The notes beneath the pieces are model-generated. The model was given only the letters and a program-made list of their open reading frames with translations, had not been told where the DNA came from and searched no databases. Source: Leuctra nigra (Eukaryota > Arthropoda > Insecta > Plecoptera > Leuctridae). From it: a stretch of 64,000 nt of DNA. A program made the position numbers and the translations under genes. The stretch lies in contig OW203765.1 in NCBI GenBank assembly GCA_934045905.1, positions 27,375,997 through 27,439,996 of the forward strand. The letters run 5' to 3'. Shown here one piece after another: positions 1-12,800 of this stretch; the first letter of the stretch is position 1; every line of letters starts with the position of its first letter.

Positions 1-162
1 TTCAATATCACAATTTAGCAACACATTAAGTTTTATTAAATCTTCCAGATCTTTGTATTTGTACCTACAAATTGACAGTCTAAAATCCTCTTTCTATTTT
101 TAATGTTTACCATGAATTAAAAAAATTTGGAAACATTTATTATCCAACGGAACAACTTCCAG

Positions 163-3100
163 GAGGCTATCGCTTGCTGCTTGGAAGAGGATAAGAAGCG
201 GAGCATGAAGCAGGAGCTTGCCGCTCTCAAGCCTCCGAGACAGGTCTATGAGTCGAAAATGAGAGTTCGTCCACTGCCTGAGAAGTACCTCGGAGACAAC
301 CCGAAGATTCCAGGCGCCTCGGCTTGCATCGACATAAAATACACCAAGAAGTATGGCAGACATCTTGTTGCCACCAAAGACATTCCACCAGGTAAACATG
401 CCAAGTTTTAATTTATTCTGTAGCAATGTGTTTTCCTCAACAATCATTGAGCGTCACTCATTATTTTACAAATTAACCTGTGATTATGTCTTGCGTAAGA
501 GACAAGAGAGACAGGTTTTTCGTCACATTCTCTCAATAGTTTGTATAATACATTCAGGGCTTTATTACTTATTAGTCATATTTCCACCGGTATTAATTTG
601 GTTTTCAGGAGTGGTCCTGATTGTTGAGGAACCGTTTGGATCGGTGCTACTTCCTGACAAATGCGACGACTATTGCTTCCATTGCATGCGTCGATGCAGT
701 GCCATGATACCTTGCAAGTCCTGTGCCATAGTGAGTCAAATTAAATACTTTTCATTGTACTTGGGTGGGCCAAGGAAATCCAATAGGCAAGATAACGTCC
801 TGATCATCCAATGTTTGAGCATATTTCCGACTGAAAATTTTCCATTAGAGATAGGCAATTCTATTTAATTTTCTTGAAAATGGATTTTTTTTTGCGTTTT
901 GAATAATCGATTATAATCGATTTTTGGCTGTCGATATGCAAACATCGGAGTGAGTATAAACCAAACTATCTGAGCTCAGGGCCACTGTATTGCTCGCTTG
1001 CTGCGCTAAACATATGCCCTTTGCCTGGGGGAAAGGAGGCGTTATTTTACAGTTCGAATAATCGACTTTTTCATCTGATTATACTTGGATCGTCCATCTC
1101 TATATTATACATATTTTAAGGACATATTTACTTAAGATTCATCTTAAGGATACTAATAAGAAAATGTCAACTAAAGTTTCAACTACACTTATTTTTTTCA
1201 ATTTATTTGTTTTTTTACTGTTGCATAAAAATCAGCCAATCATTGTACTCCATCGAATCACATATTTATTCTACGAATATTGTTGCTGGGAATTTTAAGT
1301 TAATTGTTCTTTTTGATGTACGTGTGTGCTCACACTACTAGAATTTGTTTTGTTTCACTTCTTCTTTTTCTCCAGGCGATGTATTGCTCCGAAGCCTGCC
1401 GTGATCTGTCACAGACGGAAAGCCACGATTTGGAATGTGCAGTTCTTATGAAACTAATTGCTGCTGACAGTCCAATACAATCCATGATAGTGTTGCGGTT
1501 CTTCGTCGCAGCTCTGAAGAAGCACGGAAATCTTCAGCAACTCTACGACTATGTCCGACAACTGGACACCGAGGTCATCGATGGAATCAAAGGATGCGAT
1601 GCTCAGGGGCGTGTCGACGGAACAGACCTCCGCGCCTTTTACAACTTGGCACAACGTAATCTGACGAAAGAGATGAGCGTAGAGTATGCCAAGCGCTGTG
1701 AATTTCTTATCGACTGTATCGATAAACATTCACAGCTTTTTGACGGACTTGATAATGAGCAGAAAAGGCAATTGGGCGAAAGACCGTTTATGAGATTAAT
1801 GAAAATAAACGCAATTAACACCTTTCTGGTGAAAGACTGGTCAATGGAAGAAGCTAAAGAAATTGGATCTGCCACGTATTCAATTTCTTCTTTAATTAAT
1901 CATAATTGTACTGCAAATGCTGCCCAGTACCAATGTGGTAAAACAAGCGTTGTATTTACCATTCTTCCCATTGCTAAGGGAGAGCAGGTAAATATTATTA
2001 GCATTACATTTCAATTTAATATGTTATTGTGAACTAGCTCCACTTTTGTAGAATATTTAGCAAAAATTAAAATTTTGAGTGGGAGCAATTTTTTTTATCA
2101 ACGTTATCAAGGTTTTTTATAATTTTTTTCTTTCCATTTGTTTTATAAGCATTTTCTCAAGTGTATCTGTCCGTTACATCACGGGCCTTTTCAGCCCTGT
2201 CTGCCTCAGATCAAACTTCTATAAACAGAAATTATTTTCATTCCTCCGATAATTTCCTCCTGCAGGTATTCATCTCATATTACGGAGAAAAGTTGGACCC
2301 GGAACAGGTTAAAGCAGCGCGTCAGAAAGTGGAGTCTGCTTACGGCTTCAAGTGTGATTGCCGACGCTGCACAAATCCTCTGCCAGGGAACTTTGCCCTG
2401 CCGCTCTGCCCAAGATGCCGAACACCTGTATATGCCACTTCAAAAATGGTAAAAACACTTGTTATTCATTCATATATTGTTTTTAAATAGCTATCTTCTG
2501 AGCAAGATTTACAAGTTGATTTATTCTAAATCGTAATACCTTTTAAACCAATAAACCAATTATTATGATTTGTTATGATTTTTTTAAACCTTATTGTAGA
2601 TAAAAGACACAAAGCATTGCAATACTATCTTGCATCATTATTCATTATTATTCTATTTTACTGTCATCGCCATTAGCCTCGCTGCAGAACAGTTCGACGC
2701 TAAACCCCAATTTAAAAAGTATATCTTGCACAGGAGAAATCATTGGCAAATGAATGTTGGGGGGGGGGGGGGGGGGGGCAGAAGGGTAGAAATGATTCAT
2801 GAAAATTGGTGATTTGTGGAGGACTACAGCTACGTTTACAGTTCGACGACATACGTTCAGCGCTGGCCAATCAGATAGCTTAATCAGACGGTTCAATGCC
2901 TAGCGCTGGCGTTTAAGGTCAAAAGATAGCTAAACCATGTTCATCTTGAACGTTGAATGTCAGCGCGTCAATGGCAAACTGTACAACCTAAATGTTAAAT
3001 AATTTTGGTGGAAATTATTGTATTATTCTGCTCGGTAATGAATGAATAAAATAAATTCCTATATTCCCTGTCTCTCTCTGATGTATTGCCATGGTAATTG

Positions 3101-3367
3101 AACATGTACTACTTCCAGGGGAAGGTGAAATGTCCGAAGTGCTACAATCGCTTCTCTCGGAGACACATATTGTTGGAAGCCAAACGCTTGATGAAGGATG
3201 TTGTTGATTATACATCCCAACCACCGAATGTGGCCAACGTCCCCAAGATCAGCAAGATCATCACGAAATTGCACCGCATCGTTGAGCTTCCAGACACTAT
3301 GCTGTTTGTACTGCAAATGCTGATGCAAAATACTATCATTAAGGGTAGTCTCGACTACATTAACTAA
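163..3367 (+). CDS. Smyd4: SMYD4-like SET/MYND protein, copy A (5' truncated by window)
   Basis: Exons: 163-391, 609-730, 1376-1987, 2266-2448, 3119-3367 (stop TAA), 464 residues. Each is bounded by AG/GT, and the intron phases match copies B and C. Exon 163-391 ends in the N-terminal SET strand (KYGRHLVATKDIPPG). Exons 609-730 and 1376-1987 hold a full MYND finger: CFHC, CKSC, CSEAC and HDLEC, eight ligands. The SET core has LINHNCTAN and, across the 2266 junction, GEQV-FISYYG. Post-SET cysteines are KCDCRRC and LCPRC, then KCPKC in the last exon. The TPR exons would lie left of base 1; bases 1-162 look like intron. Family members are lysine methyltransferases of cytosol and nucleus; the substrate cannot be read here. 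The protein ends about 80 residues after the post-SET zinc, shorter than vertebrate SMYD4. AATAAA at 3569-3574 could be its poly(A) signal. Confidence 0.85.
2657..2716 (+). mobile_element. SINE family 1, 3' fragment
   Basis: catcgccattagcctcgctg cagaacagttcgacg matches the tail of the SINEs at 31495 and 52777. It lies in intron 4 of SMYD4 copy A. A 5' fragment (ggctcagctggtaacgctct) is at about 16170-16190. Confidence 0.65.
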
Positions 3368-3824
3368 AAATCAGATTATTTTGTATTCAAATTTTGTGTT
3401 TTGTGATTATTGATTATTATAAAACATGGTTTTTTAACATTTTTTTCAAACTAGTATAATCATAATTTGGATTTGTTTGGCAACATGCATCTTCAAAAAA
3501 CAATGTTTTCAATCGGAGTTTTTTTGCGATGTATGCTCCAATTTGTATGCACGGTTTAATTGCTAATTAATAAATGTGCAAAAATCACTTGACTTGACAT
3601 ATTATCTCGATCGTATTATACGAAATACATTATTCTTAATCTTATGAAATATAGTTTTTACGGATTAAATCAATCAATTAAAGCAATTGTAATTTTTAAT
3701 TATTTGTCTTTTCTGATACAATTTTCTATAGGTAAATACATTTTTTTATAAAATATAATTTATCTAACACTTAAGAAAACCTACACATTTAAGTTGCTGA
3801 CCCCCTCCTAAATCTCTTTGACGG

Positions 3825-4205
3825 GCACCTAGTTCTGTCCCTCCACAAAGTCTCGTACTATTTTCGCTTCTGATCCTCCCTTGTTTCGTTGACGTGCACC
3901 TAGTTCTCCCCCTCCACAAAGTCGTACCTATGATATTTTCGCTTTTGATCCTTATCTCGTAGATGGGCACCTAGTTCTCCCCCTCTACAAAGTCGTACCT
4001 ATGATATTTTCGCTTTTGATACTTATCTCGTAGACGGGCACCTAGTTCTCCCCCTCTACAAAGTCGTACCTATGATATTTTCGCTTTTGATCCTTCCTCG
4101 TTGACGTGCACCTAGTTCTCCCCCTCTACAAAGTCGTACCTATGATATTTTCGCTTTTGATCCTTGTCTCGTTGACGGGCACCTAGTTCTCCCCCTCCAC
4201 AGCGT
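3825..4205. repeat. 71-bp minisatellite, locus 1
   Basis: Five to six units share cacctagttctccccctc, cacaaagtcgtacc and ttcgcttttgatcctt; the unit spacing is 70 to 71 bases (tagttc at 3901, 3972, 4043, 4113, 4184). Related arrays lie at 21160 and 46688. Confidence 0.85.
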
Positions 4206-4675
4206 TGTCGTGCTAACTCCCATACCAACACTGTCAGTGGTACTGGACGTATGCCACCGCGTTCACATACTCCCTGGTTGGCAAGAGAAGTGGTTACGTG
4301 GTTCCGACAAAACATTGGTCTTCTTGGTCATTCTGCATTCACCGTATTATCCGATGTCTATCCACGTGTTTTAATTTTGACGTCACTTTTTAAATTAAGA
4401 AATAATAGTTTTAAATTCATGAAGACAAATTTAGAATTCAAAAAAAGTATCTGATTTAAAAAACTCAATTTTAAAAAGTAGTTTGAAATAAAGGAACAAA
4501 TTGCAACCTATTCAATGAAATAAGCAAAAAATATTGTTTACCAAATAATTCGCACTTGTTCCATTATTTTTTTATCAATTCACAAATGTGTATTATTATA
4601 TTTCGCCAAATCAAATCAGTCAATGGACACATAAATCTTACAATAAACTAATAATCCATTCCCAATGCTTCTGTC

Positions 4676-4905
4676 GTCAACTCTAAGGTCAGGCATGTAG
4701 GAGGGGAAATACCCCTCTCCTCGCAGCACTTCCCCGACCACTTCTACCTTGTAGGTGAGTTGTGACAGCTGACAGGAGTCTGGCTGGACTAAGTGAGTGA
4801 TTGAAGCACAGAAGAAGTAACAGTGACACCGACAATCACCTATTAAACTGGAACATTATTCATTTGCAGTAAGATATTGCAGTTATCAATAGATCAGGAA
4901 AGGAG
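4676..4905 (+). promoter_or_regulatory. Putative promoter / non-coding first exon of SMYD4 copy B
   Basis: The block starts near tcaactctaaggt, contains catgtaggaggggaa, and ends at a donor-like ggag/gtaagtagg (GT at 4906). The same order of motifs recurs at 47717-47951 before copy C and in part at 63513-63615. Similarity continues into the following intron-like sequence (tgtgattcttgg). It lies about 5 kb upstream of the copy B ATG, and an acceptor-like site precedes that ATG. I infer an untranslated first exon plus promoter. A dispersed repeat is the alternative. Confidence 0.4.
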
Positions 4906-5837
4906 GTAAGTAGGAGGTTTGCATGAATTCAGGTGAAATCACTTATTTACCCATACTGACAAACGCATACCTGTGATTCTTGGCTGAAAACTCGTTGGTT
5001 TGAAGTTTGATTGTCGCAAAAACGCTTGAGATGACGCATCAAGATGTCTTCAATGTAGAGATTCATGCATGAATAGTCATGTTTTCGTTTGGAACATTAA
5101 TTAATCGGGATTGTCATTGTTTTCTTATTTCTAATAATTTCCATCAATGAGAAAATCGTGTTACAAAAAATGCAACATGCGAATTGTTTTTTATTTATTT
5201 TTAGTGTTGAGCTGAGGCCTTATTCTAGAACTTTTAAATTTCCCAATTCCACTGGACTGGTATTCGATTTCATACTATGTTACTTTATGGCCATGCATGC
5301 AGAATTGGGAATTCAAAAGTTCAAGAATAGGGTTCTTTGTTCCTTGAATAGGTGTTCGCCCATTGTTAAACAATTTTAATAATTAAATGAGAATATTGAT
5401 TCGAAGACATATTATTGGGTGATAAAATTCCCGTCGTAAATACAGTCCAAAACGCAAAGAATTTATCTCAATTAATATTTTACATTAAAAGTTTTCTCTA
5501 TTAGGTCCAGTAGCAGGGACAGTGCCAGGAATCTGAGCCTAATTCTAGGATGGACAGCGAGCGGCGATTGGCACACAATTTTACTTTTTAATATGGTGAA
5601 GAAACCAAAAATGGGGGTAACATGATGTGTAGGGGTTTACAACTACTGAAGTCCGATGTATTGTGGCATTAAAATATTCTGAAATCCCAAGAAATCATAG
5701 AAATCTGTGAATCTGATAAAAATTCGGTGTGGAGGATGGGTGGGGGGGGGGGGGGGGGGGGGAGATGGGGAAGATTATCTCTCCCCCACTCGAGCAGTCT
5801 AAGCCCTCTTTCATGATCCCAGAACTACATACTAGGA

Positions 5838-6250
5838 AAACGCTCAGTGTAACGCGTTGATGAGCGAGCACGGGTACGTGCAAATTCTCGAACCGGAAAT
5901 GCGTACACAACGCACAGAAAACATATACATCCATATGGAATTGATAATGATATCAACTTAAAAGTGTATGCTTTTCATCGAAACTTTAAAATAGCATCTA
6001 AGCACCTGGTTCATAAAGCAAATCAGAATCAATTTTCAATTGGCACTGGAAAACATTCATTTCGATACTTCATTACTGACAGATATTAAAAATGTAAATA
6101 ACTTCATACGTTCTTAACTGATTGGGATGAAATTTTGTAAAATAAGAGACAATATTGGTCTTAATGATCATGCAAAATATGAGTTTGATCAGAATTATCG
6201 AAGACCGTTTTCATTTTTCAGCCTATCAGGAGATATTTATTTAAATTTTA
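5838..6250. mobile_element. Helitron-like repeat, truncated copy
   Basis: It begins ctaggaaaacgctcagtgta, then acgcgttgatgagcgagcac and tcgaaccggaaatg. It is followed directly by a second, longer copy at 6256-7161. Confidence 0.55.
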
Positions 6251-6255
6251 ACCAA

Positions 6256-7161
6256 TGAATCTGAGTAACGCGTTGATGAGCGAGCACAGATACGCGCAAC
6301 ACCTCGAACCGAAATTCTGTCTATCGAAAATGTCATTAAAAGCCAATAATTCTAAAATTTCGCCACAGATTTGTATAGAAATCTCAAAACATTCCTAAAA
6401 TATTGGTCCAAATAACCATGCAAAGCTTTAAGTTGATCGATTGAACCTTTATGATTGAACTGTTCCGTGTTAATTTTCAAAAATCACAGGATCTCCTTCA
6501 AAATATATACCTGAGACCACTCATATGATATAAGTGTGTCTACACAATATCAGATCGACTGTTAAACGGTCATTATCAGTTTCATTTGCGTTTGAAAGTT
6601 TCTGCTCTAACTACCTTGCCTTGAACTGAAGAGTCGAAGTCGCCGTGAATTTGACAGCCAACACGCAAATAGTCCGTAAAATGTCAATAACGTTTGGATT
6701 TAAACACACATTATTATGAAAGTTGTCAAAAATGCAGATAATGTTAGTCCCAACCATCATGCGAAGTTATAAGTTGATCGTTCAATCGGTTATAGTTTAA
6801 ATTTCTAAAAACACAGGAAAGATGGTTTTAAATTTTAACCAATGGGAGGATTTGGCTGAAACTTTGTTTGATTGGGTACAATGTTGGGGGTAATGACTTG
6901 TCAAAATTTCAATGTGATCAAAACAACCAATCGAAAGTTAATTTTTTTTAAATTTGAACCAATCAATGGATTTCAAAAAAATTAGGGTCTGCAACAATCA
7001 GAAATGTTACGTACATGTGTGCAAAATTTCAGCTCGATCGAAGAAAAACTCTGACCTGTATATCGTCAGTAACAAAAAAAAAAAAAAAAAAAAAAAAACA
7101 GAGGTCCGTGCCAAAAGAGCCAAAAGGAGACGCTCGCTTCGCTCGCTCAATAATAATTGTT
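6256..7161. mobile_element. Helitron-like repeat copy
   Basis: It starts tgagtaacgcgttgatgagc, contains the family phrases ccatgcaaagctttaagttg and aatgggaggatttggctgaa, and ends in gagacgctcgcttcgctcgc after an A-run. Confidence 0.65.
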
Positions 7162-8185
7162 TAAATTCTAGATTTAGTTTTCGCATTTTAGAACCCCAGA
7201 ATCAATTTCGAATTGGTTAAATTCTAAAAAAAAAACTGCGAGCCTAGAACTGGGATGCTTAGCCCCCACAACCCTCCCCCAGACTGAAAGTAGTTTCTAC
7301 GCGCCTGTGAAACTTTGAAGTATTATGAAATCTCGAAGAAATCTAGCAAAATCTTTAAATTCCCACGAAGTCTTTGAAATCTTATGAAATCTTTGTCATT
7401 CCGAAATCAGGTGTTAGACCACCAAATCTGTGAGAATTGTTATCCCCTCGGTGTTAACAACGCCGGGCAACGCCGGACGGGACTGCTAGGCCGATTGAAG
7501 TCACATGAGAATGAGATGCGTCGTCTCATTAACTTCATTATTCACTCAGCGTCCAATGCTAATTATCTAAACAGATGAACTGAATACACGCCCAGCCGGC
7601 TTGGTAAGTCGAATCATCGTATCTGTTTTGACTGATATTAGTATGCAATTTAAATCAAAGAGGTGTGATCAAAAGTGCCACTCTTCTCAATATTTAGCTC
7701 AAGCCAAACTTGGGTCCACTTTCTAGACAACCCCCCTCCCCCCCCCTCGAGAAATGTCGCCCAATGATGACAACAGGTGATCAGTGCCAACAATGAAATC
7801 AGAGCTTCAGAGAGAAATATGATCCGTTTACACTTCAACATAGGATGATGCTATCAAATATTTCATCAGACGATTCTTTTCTTTCGAATGCCGTTTTTAC
7901 TTTATCTATCGTACTCTAGCGATCTCTCTCATCTCTACACGTGGACTCGGTGTTGCTTAGACTTAGACATAATACCTCCATGTTTAGACTACGCGCTCTG
8001 AGAGGTTGAAAGAGTATGAAAGTTCAGTCATAATCTGAACAATTCCCAGGCATGTTCACAACTTTAAGGTCACAACCAGGTCACAAGCAACCAACGCAGT
8101 CTGCTGCGTTGAATTAATATTCTTTAAATTTAATCTATTTCAGTATTTTTGTGTGTTCGAAAACTAAATTTTTAGTAGATCGGTT
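7162..8185. other. Stretch without gene; fragments only
   Basis: The 7440-7500 part (aacgccgggcaacgccggac) resembles the ends of the dispersed repeats at 45.2 and 61.2 kb. The rest shows nothing I can support. Confidence 0.4.
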
Positions 8186-8193
8186 ACCTATGC

Positions 8194-8753
8194 CAGGGGT
8201 CGGCAACCTTTTTTGGGGGAAGGAGCCAATTTCCGAAATATTAATAAATTATATAAGCATGGGAGCCGCAGTAGAGGCAATTAAATATAGTACTCCAAAA
8301 ATAATAAATTGATTGACTATTTTATTTTGATAGTTTAATGAAGCCCACCAGTTGTTGCCCCCCTCCCCCCCAACCCGGGCGTCTTTTTTAGCATTTCAAC
8401 GGTTTGAAAGTGATTCTGGCGGGACTCTAAAATGAACAAACTGAATTAAATAACCATCCAATTGTTGCCCCATCACTCCGCAGGGCAATTTTTTAGAATG
8501 TCAACAATTTAAAACTGATTATGAGACTCTAAAATGAACAAACGGAATCAAATAACCTTTCAATAATTGCCCCGCAGGGCGTTTTTTAGAATTTTTATAA
8601 TTTAAAAGTGATTCTTAGACATTCAATGAACAAACTGAATCAAATAACCTTCCAAATGTTTTCGAATTTTCAAAATTTTCTATTCCTGATCTTTATTTAA
8701 ATAATAAAGAGCCACTCAAGAACCGCCAAGGAGCCGTAGGTTGCCGACCCCTG
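8194..8753. mobile_element. hAT-like non-autonomous element (outer of a nested pair)
   Basis: Terminal inverted repeats CAGGGGTCGGCAACCT and AGGTTGCCGACCCCTG. Its 8-bp target duplication is ACCTATGC (8186-8193), with the right copy split between 8754-8755 and 9756-9761 by the second element. No coding capacity. Confidence 0.88.
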
Positions 8754-8755
8754 AC

Positions 8756-9747
8756 CAGGGGCGTGCGGTGGTTTTCCAGCATGACTAGGCACTTGCCAAA
8801 TTTCAAGCCAAAATATGAATCCCCCCCCCCCCCCCCTCCGAATAAATCACTAATTTATAATTTTTTTACATGGAATTAAGCAACAGAATTTTTCTTACCG
8901 CGAATATTTTAATCCTAGAAGATACAATTTTCTTTGATGTACCTGTACCAATCTCTCACCTTGTGTTGAAAAACTTTGATTTTGGATTTTCCGATGGCGC
9001 TGCATTTCTGTCCACATCCTTAGCCAACGAGAAAATACACAGCTGATCCTACTCATGGATCCCAATGAAATCCCACTGAATACACACGCATGGGAATACC
9101 ATAATTACAATGTCCAGCGCAATCGAAATCAAAATTCGACACAACACAGTCAACACAATCAGAACTCACTTCACAAATATTACAATTATAAACCTCTTTG
9201 AATGTCTAACTTCGATGAGAGCAGTCGTCAAACTGAGTAATTTGCTTGTTTATTGCTGCGTTGCGGAACGTGTCTTCGCATGCATTTTGTGCGTGGCCTT
9301 GGGTGGCCGTGGATGAGTGGAGTATATTTCGTGGGAGTAAGTGAGACAGAGAGATTACATCTGGAACATTAGTTGGAGAAAGACAGATAGCACTAGATTC
9401 TGCCCTGGCTGATGACGCGGTGTGAGTGACGTCACAGTGCGAGTTTGCTCTTCCTCTCCTCCCCGCCCGCAATCAACACAGGAGCGTAGCTAGACTAATC
9501 GAGTAGGCTGCTCGGCCTTTTACAAAACATTTTATCAGAACATCGCAACGGCGACGGCGTGGCACGGCTCGCCACGCTCTTTACGTATATATTAAGCATT
9601 TCGCGCATATTATAACATTAAGTACGTTCAATTTCAAAATATATCTAATGAACATAATATTATTTCATAAAATAAAGTTTAAGATTAGTATGAATACTGG
9701 CTGCCTAGACAGTGCCTAGTTTGCCTAGGCTGCACTGCACGCCCCTG
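8756..9747. mobile_element. hAT-like non-autonomous element (inner of a nested pair)
   Basis: Inverted termini CAGGGGCGTGCGGTG and CACTGCACGCCCCTG, 992 bp, flanked by exact CCCCTGAC at 8748-8755 and 9748-9755. It landed across the right end of the element at 8194-8753. It sits about 110 bases before the acceptor and start codon of SMYD4 copy B. Confidence 0.88.
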
Positions 9748-9874
9748 CCCCTGACCTATGCAGTACACTTACTTTCGTACACACGCAGCATAGTCCCAAT
9801 ATTGGCACTACTCCGTCCTAAATCTGACAAAATATTTTAACATCTCATTCTGATCTAGCAACACTCCAAGCATC

Positions 9875-12800
9875 ATGGCCGAGGCAGCTGAAGTGTTAGC
9901 CGAACTGTTCCTGCAAGTTCAGCTACAAGAAAGCAGAGACCAGAATGCACCAGCAGTAGAAAGATACGCCGCCAAGCACATTGGCAAGAGCATGGAAGAG
10001 TCTACACGTCTACGTGAGCAGGGCAACTCTGCTTACAAGCGTAGAGATCTACTTGAAGCAGTACTCAAGTACACCAGAAGCATTGCGACTGCACCGTGTG
10101 ATGGGAACACTACAGGACTTGCTCTTGCATTCGCCAACAGGTGGGTCAGACGCTTCTTTGTTTGGGATCCGCTAGTCGGGCGATGTATTGACAGAGAACG
10201 CCACATTGTGACATCGTCTTACATTTTACCAGATTGCAGGCAAACCTGACAAAGTAAAACGATATTCTTCTGATCTAGTTGTATACTAGGAAAACGCTCA
10301 GTGTAACGCGTTGATGAGCGAGCACGGACACGCGCAACACCTCGAACCGAAATTATGTCTATCGAAAATATCATTAAAAGCCAATAATTCTTGAAATTCG
10401 TCAGACTTGTAGGTATAAAAATCTTCAATTATTCCTAAAGTATTAGTCCCAATAACCATGCAAAGTTTTAGGTTGATTGATTGAACCTTTATGATTAGAA
10501 TGTTCCTTGTTATATTCAAAAATCATAGGATCTATTTAAAAAAATATACCTGGGACCACTCATGTGATATAAGTGTGTGTACTTACACAGTATTAGACGA
10601 TCTTTTGAACCGTCATATCAGTTTCATACGTTTGAAAGTTTCTGCTCTAACTACCTTGGAACTATAAAGAGTCGAAGTAGCCGTGATCAACATTTTTGAG
10701 CAATTTGACAGCCAACACGCAAAATATCCGTAGAATGTCAATAACTTTTGGATTTAAACACAGATAAGTCTGAAAATTGTCAAAAATACAGATAATGTTG
10801 GTCTTAATGACCATGCAAAGTTTTAAGTTGATCGGTCATACGGTTCTAGTTTAAATTTCAAAAATCATATGAAAGATTTTTTTAAATTTTTACCCATGGG
10901 AGGATTTGGCTGAAACTTTGTATGATTGGGTACAATGTTGGTCGTAATGACTTGTCAAAATTTCAAATTGATCGCAACAACCAATCGAAAGATAATTTTT
11001 TTAAAATTTGAACCAATCACATGAGCCCATTCAAAAACGATCCCAGGGACCGCATAGATTACGTTAGCATATGTGCAAAATTTCAGATCGATTGATTGTG
11101 CCGTTTGACCTGGGCTGTGAACACAAAAAAACAAAAAAAAAAACAAAAAAAAAAACAAACACACAGAGAAAGTGCCGTAAGAGTACCGTGGTGACGCTCG
11201 CTACGCTCGCTCAATTAAATGTGTATACATGATCTAATCGTAAACAGAATTAATAACAAGTCTTTATAAAGCCAGAATTTGGTATATTAAAGTGCGGCCT
11301 TCATCAACGAAAGCATTCAATGCTGCCGTTTTCAGTAGCCAATCCCAGCAGAGCTAATGTCAATGGGATGAAAATAATTAATCGGAACTTGCTCGATCAG
11401 ATTTTTTTAAATTTGTGTACCTGATTTGTCAACTGTCACAGGGAAGGACTGGCCCAGTTTTTTGTGATATTATATCATGACAATGATTTGGTTATTCATT
11501 TGTTATTAAATATTGTAGTGGAAGAGTGCATTTAAAATTATCGAAACACTAAATCGTGTGCCTCAGGATCAGAGGGCTCAGAGATTACTGGGCCCCGTGC
11601 GACCGGGCCCCCTGCGGCCGGGCCCCCGCGCGGAGCCTATATTCATTTCACTGCTGAGGTTTAGTATCTGAGAAATAGCAGTGCATATTCCTTAAATCAT
11701 AGGCACTGGTATCTAAAAGAAAATAAGTTCCTATTTTATGATTAAATTTAAAAAATGCTGTTTTGTTTGTTAATCCTGAAGATCTTCGGTGCACTTCTTG
11801 CTGGGATACTACGAGGATTGTCTGAGTGACATAGAACAGGCTCTCAAGGTCAACTATCCGAGTCGTCTCATATACAAGGTGCTCAAGAGAAGGGCTGAGT
11901 GTCACCAGGTTATGGGCAACATGGATGCAGCTAGGAAGAGCATGGAGGTAAGATCCTTTAAGGTTCCACATGAAATTAGTGAGTTTGACCTTGAAGAGTT
12001 TTTTAATCGATTTGTATCAATATCTTTTACCAATGTAATTGTTTTAGAAATAACACTAACGCATCTTCAGAACTGTTCAATGATAGTTATTTCATAGTTT
12101 GGATTGGTATAATAGTTTTATTTCGTCCTACAGACGTTTAGAGCCTGAAAATGAGTAAGACTATGACGCTAAACGTATGTAGGACAAAATAAAACTAATA
12201 AACCATTCCAAACTATGAAATTATTTTCATTGAACTGTTCTGAAGATGCGTACAAACAAAGCCTTATTTCATAAAAATTACATTGGTAAAAGATATTGAT
12301 AAAAATCGATTAAAAAACTTTTCAATGCCACGCTCACTACTAAGCCGTCAAATACAAACATTTAAGCTATCCGATCAACTTCCAGGAAGCAATATCTTGC
12401 TGCTTGGAAGAGGATAAGAAGCGGAGCATGGAGCAGGAGCTGGCCGCTCTCAAGTCTCCCGAGCAGGTCTACAAGCCGAGGCTGAGAGTTCGTCCACCGC
12501 CTGAGAAGTACCTCGGAGACAACCCGATGATTCCAGGCGCCTCGGCTTGCATCGAGATCAAATACAACGAGAAGTACGGCAGACATCTTGTCGCCACCCA
12601 GGACATACCACCAGGTGAATAGTTATCTTTGGAAGAAAATTTCGACCGAACCGGGGCTCGAACCCGGGACCTCTCACGCTAGATATCCGCCGGGCTAGAT
12701 ATCTACCAACTAAGCTACCCGGCTAGACGGACGGACATTAGACACAACCCGGGTAGCTCAGTTGGTAGATCCCTCGCCCGGCAACTCTATTGTATAGGGG

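Noticed and set aside
353..868. A single 171-residue gene at the left end
   Set aside because: The frame covers the MYND exon 609-730 plus its flanking introns; splice sites and comparison with copies B and C give the shorter exon.
7060..7220. Lys-rich small protein
   Set aside because: The lysines come from an A-run at the end of a Helitron-like repeat.
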